Assembly: GCA_025937075.1 (NCBI GenBank)
Contig: JAICSD010000114.1
Location: 1 to 10,733, forward strand
Reading direction: 5' to 3'
DNA length: 10,733 bases
Source of the DNA: Vicinamibacteria bacterium
Lineage (GTDB): Bacteria; Acidobacteriota; Vicinamibacteria; Vicinamibacterales; 2-12-FULL-66-21
In this document: positions 7,311 through 10,733 of the stretch, in pieces
Layout: the number at the start of each line of letters is the position of its first letter
Position numbering within the stretch: position 1 is the first letter of the stretch
Made by a program: the position numbers and the translations under genes
Notes under the pieces: generated by a model
The model's database searches: none
What the model was told of the DNA's origin: nothing
The model's input: the letters and a program-made list of their open reading frames with translations, nothing else

Positions 7311-7387
7311 GGCACGTCTTCAGACGTGCCTCAGCGTACGTCGCGGCAACCTTCACTGAGGCGCATCTAAAGATGCGCCCTACATCC
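7303..7387. repeat. Paired inverted palindromic repeat of REP/BIME (REPIN) type
   Basis: The element has 11-bp perfect terminal inverted repeats, GGATGTAGGGC (7303-7313) and GCCCTACATCC (7377-7387). Each end has GTAG followed at once by a perfect hairpin: GGCACGTC, loop TTCA, GACGTGCC (7311-7330), and on the minus strand GGCGCATCT, loop TT, AGATGCGCC (7379-7360). CTCAG (7330-7334) and CTGAG (7356-7360) continue the symmetry, leaving a 21-bp spacer. A GTAG tetranucleotide beside a palindrome, in inverted pairs, is typical of REP elements mobilised by RAYT (TnpA-REP) transposases. No RAYT gene is in the window. It fills the gap between two convergent genes and may also end both transcripts, though it lacks a T-run. 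Only one copy is visible here, so that it is repeated genome-wide is inferred. Confidence 0.75.
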
Positions 7388-8435
7388 GGATCCGCTCGGC
7401 GACGGCCTTCGCGACATCACTGCAGGATGCGCTGCCTCCGATATCGCGCGTCCTGCGGCCGTCCGTGATCGTGCGCTCCACGGCGGCCTCGACGGCATTG
7501 GCCTCGGTTTCGAGCTTCAGCGCATGCCGCAGCAACATTGCGCCCGACAGGATCGCGCCGATCGGATTTGCCGCGTTCAGTCCCGCGATGTCGGGCGCGG
7601 ATCCGTGCACCGGCTCGAACAGTCCGGTCTTGTCGCCAAGGCTTGCAGACGGCAGCAGGCCCAGGGAGCCGACCACCGCTCCCGCTTCGTCGGAGAGAAT
7701 GTCGCCGAACAGGTTCTCCGTCAGTACGACGTCGAACGACGCTGGCGCGAGCGTCAGCCGCATCGCGCAGGAATCGACGTACATGTGCTCGACGCGGACG
7801 TCCGGGTAATCACGCGCGACCGTGTTGACGACCGCACGCCAGAGACGCGACGTCTCGAGCACGTTTGCCTTGTCCACCGACGTCACGTGCCGGCGCCGAT
7901 TCTTCGCCGCATCGAATGCGACGCGCGCGATGCGTGTCACCTCCGCGCGCGAGTAGCGCATCGTGTTCCACGCGCTGTCCCCTTCCGGCGAGAGCCCGCG
8001 CGGCTCGCCGTAATACAGCCCGCCCGTCAATTCGCGGACGACGAGGACGTCGGTGTTAGCGAGGACTTCGGGCTTGAGCGGCCCGGCCGCTTCGAGCCCC
8101 TTCCACACACGCGCGGGACGCAGGTTCGCGAACAGCCCGAGCCGCTGCCGGATCTGCAGCAACGCGGCTTCGGGCCGTTGATGCGGCGGATGCGAATCGA
8201 AATCCGGGTGGCCGACGGCGCCGAGCAGAATCGCATTCGCGTCGAGGCTCGCGGCGAGCGTCTCATCCGGCAGCGGTGTGCCGGTGGCGCGCAGGGCCGC
8301 GCCGCCGATCAGATGTGTCTGGAAGTCGAAGGAATGGCCGAAGGCCTGCGCCACGCGCTCGAGCACGAGCTGCGCACCAGACGTCACCTCTGGCCCGACA
8401 CCGTCGCCGGGCAGCAGAACGACCTTAAAGGTCAT
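7380..8435 (-). CDS. leuB: 3-isopropylmalate dehydrogenase
   Basis: LeuB oxidatively decarboxylates 3-isopropylmalate with NAD+ to 4-methyl-2-oxopentanoate, the last leucine-specific step before transamination. It is 351 residues, near the usual 350-365. Visible motifs: LLPGDGVGPEV (7-17), LLGAVGHP, LFANLRPARVW, VRELTGGLYYGEPRG, the catalytic lysine in VDKANVL, YVDSCAMRL, LTENLFGDILSDEAG with metal-binding aspartates, and GLFEPVHGSAPDIAG. The family's usual YVDNAAM reads YVDSCAM here, a tolerated variation. The ATG at 8435 gives the normal N terminus; the ribosome site is weak (GAGG right at the ATG). Its reading frame is open upstream to the leuA stop 84 bp away, and it is probably co-transcribed with leuA. 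Its stop codon TAG lies within the palindromic element and the last residues RM may derive from it. Confidence 0.97.
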   Translation of the reverse strand: MTFKVVLLPGDGVGPEVTSGAQLVLERVAQAFGHSFDFQTHLIGGAALRATGTPLPDETLAASLDANAILLGAVGHPDFDSHPPHQRPEAALLQIRQRLGLFANLRPARVWKGLEAAGPLKPEVLANTDVLVVRELTGGLYYGEPRGLSPEGDSAWNTMRYSRAEVTRIARVAFDAAKNRRRHVTSVDKANVLETSRLWRAVVNTVARDYPDVRVEHMYVDSCAMRLTLAPASFDVVLTENLFGDILSDEAGAVVGSLGLLPSASLGDKTGLFEPVHGSAPDIAGLNAANPIGAILSGAMLLRHALKLETEANAVEAAVERTITDGRRTRDIGGSASCSDVAKAVAERIRM

Positions 8436-8516
8436 CCTCAGGCGAGGCTCCGCCCCGGAACCCGGCTCCGTGCGCGCCGCCGCTGCGCGGCCACTTCTCA
8501 GTCGAGTCCGGTTGCA

Positions 8517-9755
<1,239 letters not shown>

Positions 9756-9761
9756 TAGGGA

Positions 9762-9769
9762 CCCTCCTT
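9762..9769 (-). promoter_or_regulatory. Strong Shine-Dalgarno of leuA
   Basis: On the minus strand AAGGAGGG ends 6 nt before the leuA ATG at 9755-9753. It is the strongest ribosome binding site in the window and confirms the start. Most other genes here have weak or no such site. Confidence 0.85.
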
Positions 9770-9774
9770 CTTCC

Positions 9775-9819
9775 CTTGTACATGGCCTGGGGCCACAAGT
9801 CCAATTTATAGTTATTTGG
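9775..9819. promoter_or_regulatory. leuA/lysR divergent control region with dyad and overlapping -10 boxes
   Basis: The 82-bp gap holds an AT-rich dyad CCAA-N11-TTGG (9801-9819), a plausible LysR-type binding site though not the literal T-N11-A form. Two -10-like boxes overlap inside it: TATAAA on the minus strand (9810-9805) for leuA, and TATAGT on the plus strand (9807-9812) for the regulator; neither has a good -35. A second option for leuA is TTGGAC (9804-9799), 18 bp, TACAAG (9780-9775), but its start would fall in the Shine-Dalgarno. If leuA starts near 9798, its leader can fold CTTGT-GGCC-CCA-GGCC-N4-ACAAG (9799-9775) just ahead of the ribosome site. Confidence 0.45.
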
Positions 9820-9837
9820 TTTAGATTAGGGTTGCTT

Positions 9838-10733
9838 ATGCAGCTGCAGGATCTCGCGGCTTTTCTGGCCGTTGCGGCGGATCGGAGCTTCTCGAGCGCC
9901 GCCCGGCGCCTTCACCGGACCCAGCCGGCGGTCAGCCAGGCCATCCGGCGGATCGAGGACGAGCTGGGGGAGCGGCTCTTCGATCGCTCGTCGCGCGACG
10001 GCACCCTGACCGAAGCGGGCCGCCTGTTGCACGGATATGCACAGCGGCTCCTCGCGCTCGCCGGCGAGGCGCAGGTGGCCGTCCGCGAACTGCAGCAGGT
10101 GAGGCGGGGGCGCGTCATTCTCGGCGCGAACGAGGCCGCGGTGCACAGCCTGCTGCCCGCGGTCGATCGATTCGCCCGGCTGCACCCGGGCGTCGCGATC
10201 GACGTGCGCCGCGTACCCTCGCGTCAGATGGCCGAAGCCGTGCTGGACCGCTCGATCGATTTCGGCGTCCTGACGTTCCAACCGGCCGATCGCGGCATCC
10301 AGACGGTCCTGCTCGGCGGCGACGAGCTCGTCCTGCTCACGTCCCCGCGTCATCCCCTGGCATCGCGACCGCGCGTCACGCTGCAGGAAGTCGGGCGCGA
10401 AGTCGTCATCGCGCACAACGATCCCTCGCCGACGCGGGAGCGCGTGCTGCGCGCGTACGAACGGCGCCGCACGGCGATCAACATCCAGATCTCGCTGCCG
10501 AGCCTCGACGGCATCAAGCGCGCGGTGGAGATGGGGATCGGCGTCGCGCTGCTGCCGCGGCGCTGCGCGCTGACGGAGATCGCGCGCGGCCATCTTGCGG
10601 CCGTTCGCGTTCCCGACCTCGGCGCGACACGGCAGGTGCGGCTGGTGTTCAGAAAGACGGGAGAGCGCAGCCGTGCGGCGGACGCGTTCCTGGAGGTGGT
10701 GCGCGGAATGGCTCCCGCGAAAGATGCCGATCC
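9838..10733 (+). CDS. LysR-family transcriptional regulator (C terminus cut by window edge)
   Basis: About 298 residues are visible with no stop, so the gene is nearly complete (LysR regulators are about 290-320). The N-terminal winged helix-turn-helix spans about 2-62: MQLQDLAAFLAVAADRSFSS, AARRLHRTQPAVSQAIRRIEDELGERLF and GTLTEAGRLL. A helical linker follows, then the periplasmic-binding-protein-like effector domain from about 88 (RGRVILGANEAAVHSLLPAVDRF, FGVLTF, LVLLTSPRHPLA, ISLPSLDGIKRAVEMGIGVALLP). The ATG at 9838 has a weak AGGG 6 nt upstream. It is divergent from leuA across 82 bp, the usual layout of a LysR regulator and its target, so control of leuAB and of itself is likely. The effector cannot be read from sequence; a leucine-pathway intermediate is a guess. 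Confidence 0.93.
   Translation, partial: MQLQDLAAFLAVAADRSFSSAARRLHRTQPAVSQAIRRIEDELGERLFDRSSRDGTLTEAGRLLHGYAQRLLALAGEAQVAVRELQQVRRGRVILGANEAAVHSLLPAVDRFARLHPGVAIDVRRVPSRQMAEAVLDRSIDFGVLTFQPADRGIQTVLLGGDELVLLTSPRHPLASRPRVTLQEVGREVVIAHNDPSPTRERVLRAYERRRTAINIQISLPSLDGIKRAVEMGIGVALLPRRCALTEIARGHLAAVRVPDLGATRQVRLVFRKTGERSRAADAFLEVVRGMAPAKDAD

Noticed and set aside
9826..10593. 255-residue minus-strand open frame
   Set aside because: Antisense to the LysR gene, Arg/Asp-rich low-complexity composition typical of shadows.

Overview
The window is about 10.7 kb of GC-rich bacterial chromosome that is almost entirely coding. The gene style suggests an uncultured soil-type bacterium, most likely an acidobacterium of the Vicinamibacteria kind. 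Clues are the high GC, Ala/Arg-rich proteins, near-leaderless starts behind extended -10 boxes, a DUF885 protein and a GTAG-type palindromic repeat. That placement is inference from style, since no rRNA or tRNA is present. I found no phage, transposase, toxin-antitoxin or CRISPR gene. Most of the window is housekeeping metabolism, and the unusual signals are small and lie in or near the intergenic gaps.

Layout, left to right. Positions 1-829 (minus) hold the N-terminal half of a DUF885 protein. It is divergent, with only 24 bp between start codons, from rsmI (854-1690, plus), the 16S rRNA C1402 ribose methyltransferase. A 179-bp gap then carries a good sigma70-type promoter and a leader that can fold. 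This precedes a TPR protein with strongly basic tails (1870-2622). Close behind follow glmU (2657-4042) and glmS (4044-5888), 1 bp apart, which together make UDP-GlcNAc from fructose-6-phosphate apart from the phosphoglucosamine mutase (GlmM) step. Next comes a two-gene unit behind its own promoter and operator-like palindrome: a YtrA-type GntR regulator (5961-6353) and a membrane-anchored SPFH/band-7 (slipin) protein (6357-7310).

The slipin gene converges on leuB. Between them lies an 85-bp paired inverted palindrome (7303-7387) of the REP/BIME (REPIN) type, whose two GTAG ends supply the TAG stop codons of both genes. On the minus strand leuA (9755-8517) and leuB (8435-7380) form a closed leucine-biosynthesis unit without leuCD. 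LeuA is short and lacks the C-terminal leucine-binding regulatory domain. An 82-bp intergenic region with a dyad-symmetric AT-rich site separates leuA from a divergent LysR-type regulator (9838 to the right edge). Its position suggests it controls leuA.

I did not find a clearly new multi-gene system. The items most worth a second look are the palindromic element that doubles as two stop codons, the foldable leader before the TPR gene, the basic-tailed TPR protein, the regulator-slipin pair and the LeuA without its feedback domain.
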